From NCBI GenBank assembly GCA_028583415.1, contig CM053271.1:84813789-84877788 (forward strand): a stretch of DNA of 64,000 nt, written 5' to 3'. This DNA is from Protea cynaroides (lineage: Eukaryota; Streptophyta; Magnoliopsida; Proteales; Proteaceae). The notes below the pieces were generated by a model. The model was given only the letters and a program-made list of their open reading frames with translations. It ran no database searches and was not told the DNA's origin. Positions 22,562 to 35,000 of the stretch are shown piece by piece (within the stretch, counting starts at the first letter, position 1; every line of letters begins with the position of its first letter). A program made the translations under genes and the position numbers.

Positions 22562-24544
22562 TGTCACACCCCAATTCTGATCCAACCAGAATGGTGTGAG
22601 TGAACCATCATTGAACCAACGGTTCACACCAGGATCTCGAATAGACCGTGTCCACTCATACAAACCATCACACATAACCACAATCAGAAATATAAATATA
22701 CAGCGGAAGACTTTAAATAGAATGAACTGAGTATCTATTGATAATTTAAATAAATATCCAATTATCCAAATTCAAACACATAAAATAATATCCGTACATC
22801 CATTTAATCCAACCGAAAATAACTGAAAGAAATAAATAAAATCCGATCAAAGGTACACGCAGAAAGGGCACTCGCATGAAGCATCATGCTCGTCCTCTCC
22901 TACTTGCACATCCAGAGCAGCTACACCTCCATACGCCGGAGCGTTCATGTAGTCATCCACCGTGTAACCTGCATCAGCATCTAAAAACAATGTATATACA
23001 AAGGGTGAGCTCACAACTTAGCTCAGTAAGACAATCAGACAGTTTCACAATATTATGCATGAGTAACAATCATTTTATGCTGTGGTCTGGTTTTAAGTTT
23101 GCAATGTGCTATAGAAAAGTTTGGTGGCCCCCGCACCTCTATACACGAGTGTGTGGCACCTCATGGATCACACCCCCATTGGCCCACATGCACCCATCAT
23201 GGAATAGAGATAGAGCTAAGATACCCCCGTACCTCCCCTGATACTCTACCCATACCAGCCAAGCATGTTAAGACAGAATACTACAAAAGGTGCTAGTGTG
23301 AGGAGCGATCCCAGGCCCATGCCCCACTCCACACACTAACGAAAACAATCACATGCTTAACAATCACATTCTATCAATGCATGAACAATAATAATAACTG
23401 AAAGTAAAGGATGACATGTGAATATGCACAAACATCACATCATAGATATTCAGGTGATTAACAACAACTTACTGTCCATTAATTATTAGGTTTAGGTCAG
23501 ATTCCCTTAGCTGACGCTCGTTTGTTAGCTTGCTCCACGTCGCAAGATCCAAACGGAAAGTCACAAAGTCCTACAATGTTATTAGGGTTTCATTAGAATA
23601 TATTGTTTAGGGTTTCATGTTGGTCGGAAACCAACATGGTTTACAAAATACCCTCACAGAGCTGACCGGTGGCATGTACCGGTCGCAGCTCTGTGGGAAA
23701 AGACTGGCGACCGGTATGGTCAGCCGGTCCCCACAGACCAGCCTCCCGAGGGATACCGGTGGCAACATACCGGTCGCACTATGTGCAACCGGTATAGTCG
23801 ACCGGTATGTCTCCGGAAGACCATACATGGGTTTTTCGACTACCGTCGATCATCCTCCATGGATTTCCAAGGTTTCTCCTATTCATTATAAGTCTGAGCT
23901 TTGAGTTAGAGTTATCCCCAACTCATTCAAGTCTCATTTAGATGAATATCATCTCGGAACTCGAATCTAGGGTTTGACGGCAACTTAGGGTTTATTGGCC
24001 AGTTTAGGGTTTTAGATCAATACCTACTTTGCATGGTATTGATCCACCCACACAACTAACATGGGGTAAGAAGATTGATTCAAACACTTACCGTTGATTG
24101 GCGTAGCGTGAGCGTCGTCGAACGGTAATGGCGGCACCTTCTTCTTCTTCCTAGCTCCTTCTCCTTTCCAACCTCTTTCTCTTCTCTAGGGTTTGTGAGA
24201 GATAATGGAAAGGATTTGAGGAGGTTTAAGGGTGTATTTATAGGCTAGAATTAGGGTTTAGTAACCTATTAGGATTAGGAAAGTCTTAGGATTCGAAATC
24301 AGGAAAGTGGGACCCTCAGAAGTCAATTTCTGGATTTTCACACTGCGCAGGCCTGACCGGTCGACCGGTACCAAGACCGGTACCATCGACCGGTCAACAT
24401 AAAATCATGTTGATTCGATCGTCTTTGGTCCGATTTCATACCTGATTGTCATCTGCTCGTCCCATCTGGCCCGGTGATGATCGGAAGACCTGTCACGACA
24501 TAAAACCAAGGTTTAGACCGGGTTTACGGAGTGCGGGTCTTACA
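22562..24544 (-). repeat. 5' LTR of outer gypsy element (1983 bp)
   Basis: Begins TGTCACACC and stops at GGGTCTTACA, 54 bp short of the inner LTR edge. A deletion of about 350 bp relative to 1-2063 lies at about 23258. TATAAATA (minus) at 24235-24242 has the ACCGGT cluster upstream at 24355-24394. The next bases (TTACTGATAT) belong to a LINE relic, so the outer element probably landed in or beside one. Confidence 0.87.
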
Positions 24545-24551
24545 TTACTGA

Positions 24552-25230
24552 TATAAGTTACTCTCAAAGGCCTTCAAATTCTTCAAGCTCGGTTGCCGCA
24601 ATCCCAAATTCTATTTGGAAACGGATTTGGGGATGCCCCAGTTTGCCAAAAATCCAAGACTTCCTTTGGTGTGCTCGTGCTTCTAGCTTGGCTACAACTC
24701 TGGACTTAAGGTGGAGGAATATTATGGTGGATGTCGCTTGTTATCGTTAAGGTTTTACAGAGGGGACAATCTCACACATTCTCTTGGACTGCACCTTTTC
24801 TAGATCAGTCTGGTTTGGCTGCAGTTTGTGCCACGAAACACTATACTCTATATCTAATGATTCATGACTGGATTAATGGGTAGTCTTTTTTTTCTCTTTC
24901 TTGGGCAAACAGCAGAGCAAGAAGATCATGACCCTTTGCTCGTTCATCTGTTGGCACCTCAGGCTATCAAAGAATAACCATGGATTCGGTCAAGCTTCCC
25001 TTACACCAACATACATCGTTGTGAATGCTGTGGATAGCTGTCATAATTACCAGTCTTCCTTTGTGTACTCCATCCGGTTCTTATAGGGATGAGAGTAGAG
25101 TTTTAAGGTCTCAACAATGGTCTCCACCTCCATATTTTTATATGTTGAACACTGATGCTACTTTCAAATGAGCAACAAGCTGGATTGGGATACATATGTC
25201 ACGATCATATAGGTGTGCCCATTTTCACTA
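24552..25230 (+). pseudogene. LINE (L1-type) relic: zf-RVT and RNase H remains
   Basis: Plus-strand translation at about 24598-24840 gives IWKRIWGCPSLPKIQDFLWCARA and later TISHILLDCTFSRSVW, the zinc-binding region found after RT in plant L1 elements. Farther on (near 25120-25190) a fragment reading MLNTDATF resembles the start of the LINE-type RNase H. Stops interrupt it and the 5' end is missing. Confidence 0.65.
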
Positions 25231-25752
25231 ATCTCAGAACCTTGCTGCTTTACCATCCTTATTTTGGGTGAGGCTTTGGCCATTCTTACCAAGAAAACAA
25301 ATAAATAATTAAATAAATAAAGAGAGAGAAATTTTAAAATAGGATAACACCATCCAATATAAAATTGTTCGAAAAAATCAAATTTGTTTGAAATTTTGAC
25401 AAAAGAGAAAATACATAGTCGGTCATAAAGTTGAGATGCGCCACTAATATATTCACTAGTCATAATGACAAGAGGTCCCTCAACATGGAAAAAATAATAA
25501 TTGGTCCCAGAAACTTTTATTGTATTAAAAAAGAGTGATCTCATGCAAAATAAACACACCAAGAGACTCATTGGCGTAGACATGCTAACTATGTACAGCA
25601 GAAAAATTGAGAAATATAATCATTTGGCCTTTTTAACTCACATCAAGCATATCGTCAAAGCAAAAAAGAAAAGTACTGCATTGAACCATTTCTTGATATC
25701 TATAAATCACCAATATAGGGAATTTGACTCTCTTTCTTTTGTCCTTTTCATT
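25231..25752. other. Non-coding stretch downstream of the kinase gene
   Basis: AT-rich with no supported gene. The part just left of 25753 should hold the 3' UTR and poly(A) site of the receptor kinase on the minus strand; I see no certain signal. Confidence 0.4.
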
Positions 25753-26091
25753 TCAGCGAGGTGTGATGGTAGGGACAACACCACTGTCGGGATCACTGCC
25801 GGAAACATTAAATGAGACATATTTTGGTTTGTAGGCTGATGAAGATGGTGATGTCAAACTTTCGGAATAAGTTGCCGTGGATTCTGGAAATATGATATCA
25901 GACTCTGAAGTCATAGAAAGTATGCTCTCAAGCTCCCTGACCACCTCTGACATTGAAGGTCGTGCATCTGTTTCATCTTGGCAACAACTGAGTGCCAAAG
26001 CCAAGAACTTTTCGACGCATTCAGAGGCATAAGAGCCCATCCGGTTGTCTATGATTGAGAACACTGTACCAGATTGGTATGCTATGTTCAC
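25753..26091 (-). CDS. Receptor kinase, last exon (kinase C-lobe and tail)
   Basis: Starts after acceptor TTTATAG at 26092 with VNIAYQSGTVFSIIDNRMG, includes ALSCCQDETDARPSMSEVV (subdomain XI arginine) and a serine-rich tail, and ends with a stop at 25753. 113 codons including the stop, phase 0. Confidence 0.92.
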   Translation of the reverse strand: MNIAYQSGTVFSIIDNRMGSYASECVEKFLALALSCCQDETDARPSMSEVVRELESILSMTSESDIIFPESTATYSESLTSPSSSAYKPKYVSFNVSGSDPDSGVVPTITPR

Positions 26092-29000
26092 CTATAAATG
26101 ATATAGATAGTATGTAACTGCATTTTGTGCATGAATAAAAAACAAAAGCATGAAGGATGCAGAAGTAAAATTTTTCAGTGGTTCACAGAGAACACATAGG
26201 CCAACCATAATTTAACAAAAAAAATTAATTGGGTATGCGATCTCTTAATATCTGAAATAATGTAGATATTAAAAAAAAAATTACAAGCTTCCTAGTCTGT
26301 CATATAAATCTGGAGCACTAAATAAACATTTCCCCCCTTGCTTTGTAAGTTACTGCCAGTCTTTCATTTGTTGAAACTGTAATACTAGTCCTTTTTTTTA
26401 TAACCCATTGATTTAATCCATAGGAGCATCTTTAGGTGTAAGATGAAACAGAAAGTTTAAATATAGCCACATAATAATAATCGTATTAGTATGGTAAACA
26501 ATTACTATTTTCTATGTGCAGATTGAGGAGTCTTTAGTGCAAATACTCGAAAAAGAAAAAAAAATTCCTCTTTTCATTTAAGTGATTACGTAGGGTCAAG
26601 GGAAATATGCATGTTGTCAAAAGTGTACATGAAATGCTTCTGGATTACAAGGAAAACAAGAAAGTACCTCACGAATGATGTTTTTACCATGTGTTATTGC
26701 TTGCATCCCTGTCAAGAGTTCCAGAAATACAACACCAAGGCTATACACATCACTCTTAGCAGTTAACTTATGGGTCAAGAAGTATTCCGGATCAAGGTAG
26801 CCCTGCATCAAAGATATCGCAGTAGGGATTACATGGGCAGCATTGTCCAACTATGAAAATCATACCCAACCATATATTAGATGGCATTTAGGACTACCAC
26901 AGGCAAAGACTATAGGAATTTTAGTGTCAGAAGAAACAGCAGCTGCTACTTAATTTTATCAAAACAATCATAACGTCAACCTTGTGCTGCGGCCAGCCTG
27001 ATCCTGGAGAAGGTCCAGTATGACTAGGAGCAGGTTGGGCTTGACATATGCAAGATTGGCATAGTTAAAAGCATATTTCAAAAAACTACATGATGACCTG
27101 GTAGATGCCTAGAATTCACCAAGGCAGAGTTAGAGATCACCCAACGCACAGGGTGTGATTAACTTTGTCCTTATTTCAATCTGCAACTTGTAATGGGTCA
27201 ATGGTTCACTATTCATTAGTAAGTTTTTGAAGGAAATTACCAAGTGCAATCCATCGAAAACCATGCTAGGTTATAGCCCAACCACTTAGGTGGGTACAGA
27301 CCTAGTTATACCTTGCATAATCTGGTACTAATATATGAAGTTAATAATAAATTGAGTTGGTACACATGGCACCAGCAAGAGTGTCATTTCACTACTGTCG
27401 TGATTGGTGAATGGTAGATCAGATAGGTGACTTAATCTCTGCACATTATTTTGCAAGCTTTCCTTCTTCAGATCAGTGTTGTTGTGTTTTCCTTCAATTG
27501 TTCAGATGTTTTATGAAGTTAAAACAAGTACAAGCAACAATAGAGAAGAAGAATGAAAGAAAAAGAAGAGAAGTTAAAGTTGGTGGGAGTTTCAATGCAC
27601 TCACTGCCGTGAAGGACATTAATTTATAATAAGAGTTAAACACTAAAAAAGACCAATACACCCTTATACCACTAACCGACTCCAAAATATAAAGAAATAC
27701 ATATTACTTCCTAACAAACCCCTTACCTTACGGAACATACTAACAATCCCCCTCAAGCTGGAGTATGCTCCAGCTTGGAACAAATTAGTACATAAATAAC
27801 CAATCACTCCTAGACTTGTAACACACAAAGAATAGCTCGAAGCCTAGTCGATTGAATTAAAAGATCTGCATGAAGAAGAAACATCCAGTAGCAGCACCAA
27901 CTAACCATCATCAACTGATAATGCTGAGGATCAACTTTCTTGCCTTAGCCACTATTGAGGACCGATAAAACAGCTTTCAGGTAGTTACACATCACAAACC
28001 ACTGATAAACAACATTAGGTTGCTGAGGACCACTGATAAAACAGCTCTCAGGTAGCTGCACATCACAAGCAGCTTTTAGGTAGCTGTGAACCATAGTGGA
28101 AACACCCACTTTGCAAATCACGAACAAGTATATCGGTTGATACGTATTGGTATCGACCCTGGTTTATATCATACACCCTGATACGTATCTCTATTTTTCA
28201 AAATGTCTAGGTATTGTACTGCATCCACCGTATCAAACCGATATGTTGTGATACAACTTGATACAGTCAATACACCCCATACGTTATTGCTACAGTCAAT
28301 ATGTATTATAATGGTTCCATATTTTGTGAGGAAAAATAAAATTATCGGTTTGTATCAACCAGTTTCAAACCAATACGGTTTGATATGATACACCCTACTT
28401 AAAGTCGAAACACCCTTTTTTTCTTGTCTATTCTTTGCTGGAAGCCTGCAACCTGTGAACCAAACTTTAGATTTCTTCCTTGCATCAAATAATGTTTAAA
28501 ACATAATGTCTTTGTACTTTAAAATTACGTTTTGCATGTTCATTAAGCATTCCTGTGCTTATCTTGCCTGTATCGTAGTGTATCCTAGCATATCTAGCGT
28601 ATCCACGATACAATACGATAAGTCTCTTAAAATCGCCCGACCGATACGTTATCGATAAGTGATACTTTAATCCTTGGATACAGGCAATAATCTTCTCCAA
28701 GAAAGACACGAGCAACAAATATTAATCTTCACAAAGAAGTCAAATAATAGGCAGTGGCAACAGGTGATAGGCAATTAATCTTGGCGATGGGCAAATAACT
28801 GGCCGACAGATAAATACAAATAAACTTCAATACAATAATATAATTTTCAATAAGCTGCAGCAATAATCCCAAACAAATAGGTTCCTTCTCCACCTCATGT
28901 GGAGCACTCCACGTGGACAAATAATACAAAAGAGGCAGAGAACTGGCAGTACCAACACACTGCCACAACAACCAGAATCACCAGAATATACCAAAGGAAT

Positions 29001-32000
29001 CGAAGCAGCAAATAAGACCTCAAATAGGCCATCTTGAAATAAATTGGACCATCAATAATACCAACCAGAGTCAGGCACAAATAGATTCACCAGCCACAGA
29101 GAAATGCCAACAATTTACAAACCCTCTAGTGAGAATTCCAACCAACAAAAGGAGAATTAAATAGCATCCAAGCAGTTCCTCGGAAAACTAATTCCTAAAT
29201 CCTTGGGTTCCAAAAACCATAATGTTGATATTAATGGAAGTCCATGTTGGAAACCCCACTTACGGGTCGCTATGGGCCCACCAAAGTGATAAGCAGTTAA
29301 AAATTCAAAGTAGTGGTAAAACTGTAATTCCAGGGCCAGTTCAAGGCCTTAAGAGAAAGGAAACAAGTAGTAGGATCAAATAGTAAAAGGAAATTGAAAA
29401 GAGGGGTTTCTCTAGTGTTTAAAAATGAAATAGTGATAAAATAGAACCACAGTTCAGAAGGAGAGGGGATTTATGCAATATTTAAAAGCCAGGGACTTGA
29501 TCGTAATAACAAAAGCAAGCCACGGCGACAAGGCGGTCCAAGGCATTGGAGGGCTGACAGACGCCTAAGGTGAGGCACCCGACTAGGCGCCCTATTTTCC
29601 AAGGTGTCACAAAGTCGCCTGGACGCCTACGATGCCTTGATAACCTTGAACAAATTCTTATCTTCTTCAACCTTTAGAATCGTGAAGGTATCAGTATCAC
29701 ATGATAGACAAAGGATACATATAGTGCTGGATCTTCCTCAACTGAACTCCAACCAAGCTGAAACTTTAGGGTTAGGTTCCTCACCCCAAACCCTCTTGAA
29801 TACAACCAATCAGCATGTATAAAGGGCGTCCCAGTGCACGAGGCTCCCGCTACTGCAGGGTCTGGGGAGGGACAGAATGTACGCAGTCTTACCCCCACAA
29901 CATGGAGAGGCTGTTTCCATGTTTCGAACCCGTGACCACCAGGTTGCAATATGACAACCTTACCGTCACACCAAGGCTCACCCTCAACCAATCAGCATGT
30001 ATATCAGCTATAAAATCAGTATTAATTCTCTGGAATCAATTCGGGCAGACTCTGTAGAAACAGATTGGTAAACAGTGTAGTAGGTTGTAACTCAACACTG
30101 TGACTATCTTTCAAACCCATAAGGGTTCTGATCACCAATGTAAGTGCAAACAGTTCCTAATGTTTCAGGCAAAAGACTTTCGAGGGAAGAGAAAGCATTC
30201 TGCTGTAAATGTCATCCACTTAAGTTAGGGGTATCTTGGTAACTGGTTATTTCTTTTCTATTTATTGGGACATTATTGTAATTTTGGTTTCAGTATTTCA
30301 TTATAAATAAGATGTTGGAGAGAGGAGAATAGATCTCACTCATTCTTTTCTGATCCAACATGGTATCAGAGCTAACCTAACACTGTCGCCCCACCTCTCT
30401 TTTCTCTTCTCCTCTTTTCTCTAAAGCCTTGCTGCCACCATCCCATACCTGGAAATCACTGCCGCCACCTGTTCTTCTTCCCCATAAGCCCTGCCGCCAC
30501 CATCCCATACCTGAAAATCACTGCCGTCACCTATTCTTCTTCCCCATAAGCCCTGCCGCCACCATCCCACATCTGGAAAAACCACCGCCAGCCATAGAAT
30601 CCTATCCTACACCTATTGACAACCCTAGACATCTCTTCTAAACCCAGAATCCCTTCGCTAGCTCTGAATCCAGAAACTGTTTCAGAGAATTAGATCCTTC
30701 CGTTTGGTAATATTCTTCCATCTAAGTCAGACTTACCTATTGCTCTTCGCAAAGGTGCTAGGACCTGTACTCAGCATCCAATATCTCAGTATGTTTCCTA
30801 TAAATCATTATCTCCATCATATTTTGCTTTTGTCTCTACTTTGTCTTTTGTGTCTATTCCCAAACAATGGTAGGATGCAGATGCAGATGCGATGCGAGAT
30901 GGAAAGCAGCCATGGTAGAGGAAATGACTGCCTTGAGGAAAAATGAGCCATGGGACCTAGTTGACCTCTCACCAGGGAAGAAGCCTGTTGGGTGCAAGTG
31001 GATCTTTACTATAACGCAAAAAGAAGATGGGACTATAGACAAATATAAGGCCAGACTAGTAGCCTAAGGATTCACACAGACTTATGGAATCGACTATCAG
31101 GAGACCTTTGCTCCTGTGGCAAAAATGACTAATATTCATGTCATTCTAGTCTGTGTAGTACATTATAATTGGGACTTACAGCAGCTAGATGTCAATAATG
31201 CTTTCCTTCATGGGGAGCTAGCCGAGGAAGTGTACATGGATGTCCCGCAAGGATTTGCATCATCAGCTACTATAAGGAAAAGTGCGTAATGGGCTCAAGC
31301 AATCCCCTAGGGTCTGGATTAGAAGGTTTCACAAAGCCATGACCTCAGTGGGTTACAGACAAAGTAATGCTGATCACACATTGTTTATTAAGCAAAGGGA
31401 AGGAAAAATCATTGTTCTCATAGTTTATGTAGATGACATTGTGATTACGGGTAGTGATAATGAGGAGAATTTGAAGTCAAAGACCTAGGAAAATTGATAT
31501 ATTTCCTCGGGATTGAAGTAGCACGTTCTACTAGAGGTATTTATTTGTCTCAGCGAAAGTACATACCTGATCTTCTCTCTGAGACTGGTCTCTTAGAGTG
31601 TCGGTCTTGTGAGACACAAATTGATCCCTAATACTTGGCTACAAGAAAAGAAGGGAACACCAGTAGACAAAGAACAGTACCAACGGTTAGTTGGAAAGTT
31701 GATATATTTGGCTCACACTTGACCTGATATTGTGTTTGCAATAAGTTTGGTGAGTCAATTCATGCATGACCTATATCCTTCTCATATGGATGTAGTCCTC
31801 ATAATATTACACTATCTGAAGTCAGCTCCTGGCAAAGGAATCCTACTCTCTTCTCAGGACCATCTCAAGGTTGATGCCAATACTGATGCAGACTGGGTAG
31901 GAAATCTGAATGGAAAATCTACCTCGAGATGTTGTACATTCATTGCAGGGAACCTGGTTACTTGGCGTAGCAAGAAGCAGAATGTGGTAGCCCAGTCCAG

Positions 32001-35000
32001 TGTAGAGGCTGAGTTTAGAGCTATGGCTTAAGGGAAATGTGAGCTATTATGGTTATAGGGAATACTCAAGGATCTGGGTATTAGTACTTCCAAGCTTATG
32101 AGGTTATTTTGCGACAATAAAGATGCAATCATCATTGCTTACAATCCAGTGAAACATGATAAGACCAAGCATGTGGAAATTGATCGTCACTTTATCAAGG
32201 AAAAGTTGGACAGTGGACAATCTGTGTTCCATATGTTCAATTAGGTGATCAAGTGGCTGATATCTTTACTAAAGGACTTCCAGGGAAGTTATTTCATCCA
32301 TTATTATCTAAGTTGTGCATGACTGATATATATGCACCAACTTATGGGGGAGTGTTGTAAATGTCGTCCACTTAAGTTAGGGGTATCTTGGTAACTTGTA
32401 AGTTATTTCTTTTTATTTTTTCTATTTATTGTCATTAGGGGCATTATTGTAATTTTGATTTCAGTATTTCATTATAAATAAGAAGTTGGACTGAGGAGAA
32501 TAGATCTCACTGATTCTTTTCTGAACCAACACATTCAAATCACAAGGCACCATAATAGTTCAGAATAAGAGAAAAACAATATGTCAAAATCCACAATTCT
32601 GATGGTCAAATGATGCTGCATAGAGAAGTCCAAAGCAAAGTAGGAAAATAGAAAGAAAACAAACATAGGTACCACAGGCAGGTTATGGGTGAAGAAAATT
32701 TTGGACTAAAGCAGAACCTGTTATGCCCCAATAATCAAAAACCAGTCTCCATCGAAAAATAGCAGCAACAATACCCCATGTAGATCACAACAAGGAGGAG
32801 ATTATCAACATCAAATCAGCAGTAAAGGCAGCAGTGGCGGCTGAATGCCACAACGAAGATCCTTAAACAACTCTCGAAAGGGCAACCCTCTCTGGTACCA
32901 TGTGACGAAGTCAGAACAAGAACAACTGACAATGGAAAAGAAGAAAGAAAGAAAGAAAGAGGAGAAGTCAAACTCGGTGGGAGTCTTAGTGCGCTCTCCA
33001 CCGTGAAAGACATACTTATTTATAATAAGAGTTAAAGACTACAAAAGACCAATAAGCCACTATACCACTAACAGACTCCAAAATGTAATGAAATACATAT
33101 TACTTCCTGACCCTATAACTTGCTGAATTCTCTGAAGAGTTGCAATTACAAATCATTATAATTAACGTTTTCTTATAAATCTCTCTATAGATTTTAGGGG
33201 AAATGATGAAAATTTTCAAAAAATAAAAAAATAAAAACGAACAAAAGAAGAGAGGCTCCATTGTCCTTAAAAAAGGATTGAGACTTGAGAGTCCAAAAGA
33301 GGTTAAATAGCCAAGACAAGAATGGAGTGTTTTTGGATTTTCATTCACATTTTTCTCAGTAGAACTTTATTTCTCATGTTTAAAAAAACCATAATACCAA
33401 TTTCCTGCTGAAGACTCTCTTCAACCGAGCAAATGTTTGGGGAGGTCCAAGTACTTTGGCCTAAACCCAATGCAATGCCCTAACGTCTTGCAATTTTTGC
33501 ACAATGTGGTGGCTTTCATACTCGGAAGGAATCCAAAACCTAGGTTCAAAGAAACTCAACTCAACCCAACACAACTACGCATAATTATAATTTCTTGACC
33601 TGTAGATAATTGTTGAATCAGAGATTGAGAATGAATGAGTGAGTTGAATTACCTCACCCCCACATGCCTTTATTTATAATCAACTATAATGAGGTAAATA
33701 AAGAAAGTAGGTAGAGCTGACCTAGCACACACATTACACATTTAACACATGTTAAATGCGTGTACATAAAGCTGTCCCAGCACACACATTACACATTTAA
33801 CACATGTTAAATGTGTGTACATGAGTTGTCATTCTTATCTTCTTATCCTAAATAGATCTACTTAAATTGAACCGAACCGTGAATCAGTTCATTACTTACA
33901 ACACTCCCCCTCAAGTTGGTGCATATATGTCATGCATGCCTAACTTGGACAAAATGACATGAAATTGTTTTCCATGTAGTCCTTTGGTGAAGATGTCTGC
34001 AAGCTGGTCAGTTGATTTGACAAAAGGAATCTGAATTTGACCACTTTCCAACTTTTCCTTTATGAAATGCTAATCTATCTCCACATGCTTAGTTCGGTCA
34101 TGTTGTACGGGGTCATGAGCAATGCAGATGGCTGCTTTATTATCACAACATAAAGTCATAGGTTGAGAATATTGAATCTTTAAATCCTTCAACAGGCTTT
34201 GTAACCATAAAAGCTCACATATGCCTTGGGCTATAGCTCTAAACTCTGCTTCTGCACTGGATCTGGCAACCACATTCTGCTTCTTGCTACGCCATGTGAC
34301 TAGGTTGCCCCCTACAAATGTGCAATAACCAGATATGGACTTCCTATCTGGACTTCCAGCTCAATCAGCATCAGTATAACCTTCTATTTTTAAGTGATCA
34401 TTTGGAGTTAACAAAATCCCGTTCCCTGGAGCTGCCTTGAGATAATGCAATATCCTGTAAACAACTTCCATATGTTTGGTGTAGGGATCATGCATGAACT
34501 GACTCACCAGACTGACTGCAAAGGCGATGTCTGGGCGAGTATGAAACAAGTAAATCAACCTTCCAACTAAACGCTGATACCTCCCCTTATCGACTGGTGC
34601 ACCATCTTTTTCCTTGATTTTAGTGTTAGGGTCTAATGGAGTATTACACGGACTGCAACCAAGCATACCAGTCTCTGTTAAGAGATCTAAAACATATTTT
34701 CTTTGAGATAGAAAGATCCCTTTAGAAGATCCGGCTACCTCTATCCCAAGAAAATACCTTAACTTTCCTAGATCTTTTATCTCAAACTCCTGTCCCAAGA
34801 ATGTCTTTAACTTCGTGATTTCAGCATCATTATTTCCTGTAATTATGATGTCATCAACATACACCAGTAGTACTGTAATAGTCCCACCAGAGTGCTTCAT
34901 AAACAGAGTATGATCCGTGTTACTTTGAGTGTAGCCGAATCCTATCATGACCCTGTGAAACCTTCCAAACCATGCTCTGGGAGACTGTTTCAATCCATAC

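Larger units (their letters stand above)
1..24544 (-). mobile_element. Outer Ty3/gypsy chromovirus, left end cut by the window, split by an inner copy
   Basis: LTR retrotransposon coding on the minus strand. Parts in minus-strand order: 5' LTR 22562-24544, primer-binding site 22547-22558, antisense gene 20975-22238, gag start 20059-19642, then (after the inserted inner element) rest of gag 6558-5693, an intron, PR-RT-RNase H-integrase-chromodomain down to about 2131, polypurine tracts, and 3' LTR 2063-1. Integrase after RNase H, the long LTRs (about 2 kb) and a chromodomain-like tail place it among the Del/Tekay chromoviruses. Both outer LTRs share private variants not found in the inner pair, for example the start of the stretch near 160 and 22985, which pairs them. 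Stops and frameshifts in pol make it non-autonomous now. Confidence 0.9.
30201..32531 (+). mobile_element. Internally deleted Ty1/copia element, TSD CATTC
   Basis: Short LTRs 30201-30360 (160 bp) and 32353-32531 (179 bp), starting TGCTGTAAATG / TGTTGTAAATG and ending CCAACA. CATTC flanks both sides (30196-30200, 32532-32536). A perfect primer-binding site TGGTATCAGAGCT starts at 30361 and a polypurine tract (TTATGGGGGAG) ends at 32352. The interior keeps RT and RNase H but has lost gag, protease and integrase. Confidence 0.9.
27507..33113 (-). mobile_element. Non-autonomous LTR element, non-coding interior, interrupted by a copia insertion and a SINE
   Basis: Two direct repeats, 27507-27745 and 32901-33113, share a stretch with GGTGGGAGT, CCGTGAA and ATACATATTACTTCCT. 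The left one is followed by CCCCCTCAAGCTGGAG, which on the minus strand is a polypurine tract beside a 3' LTR. The right one is preceded by CTGGTACCATG, the place of the primer-binding site. So it is a minus-strand LTR element. Once the plus-strand copia (30201-32531) and the SINE are removed, about 2.8 kb of interior remains without recognisable gag or pol. The right LTR lacks about 30 bp at its end. Confidence 0.6.

Noticed and set aside
25164..25815. ORFs of 139 and 104 codons on opposite strands
   Set aside because: AT-rich chance ORFs without motifs; they overlap each other and the kinase 3' region.
30429..30641. Proline- and histidine-rich plus-strand ORF at the start of the small copia element
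   Set aside because: Made by a short tandem repeat; no Gag motif.
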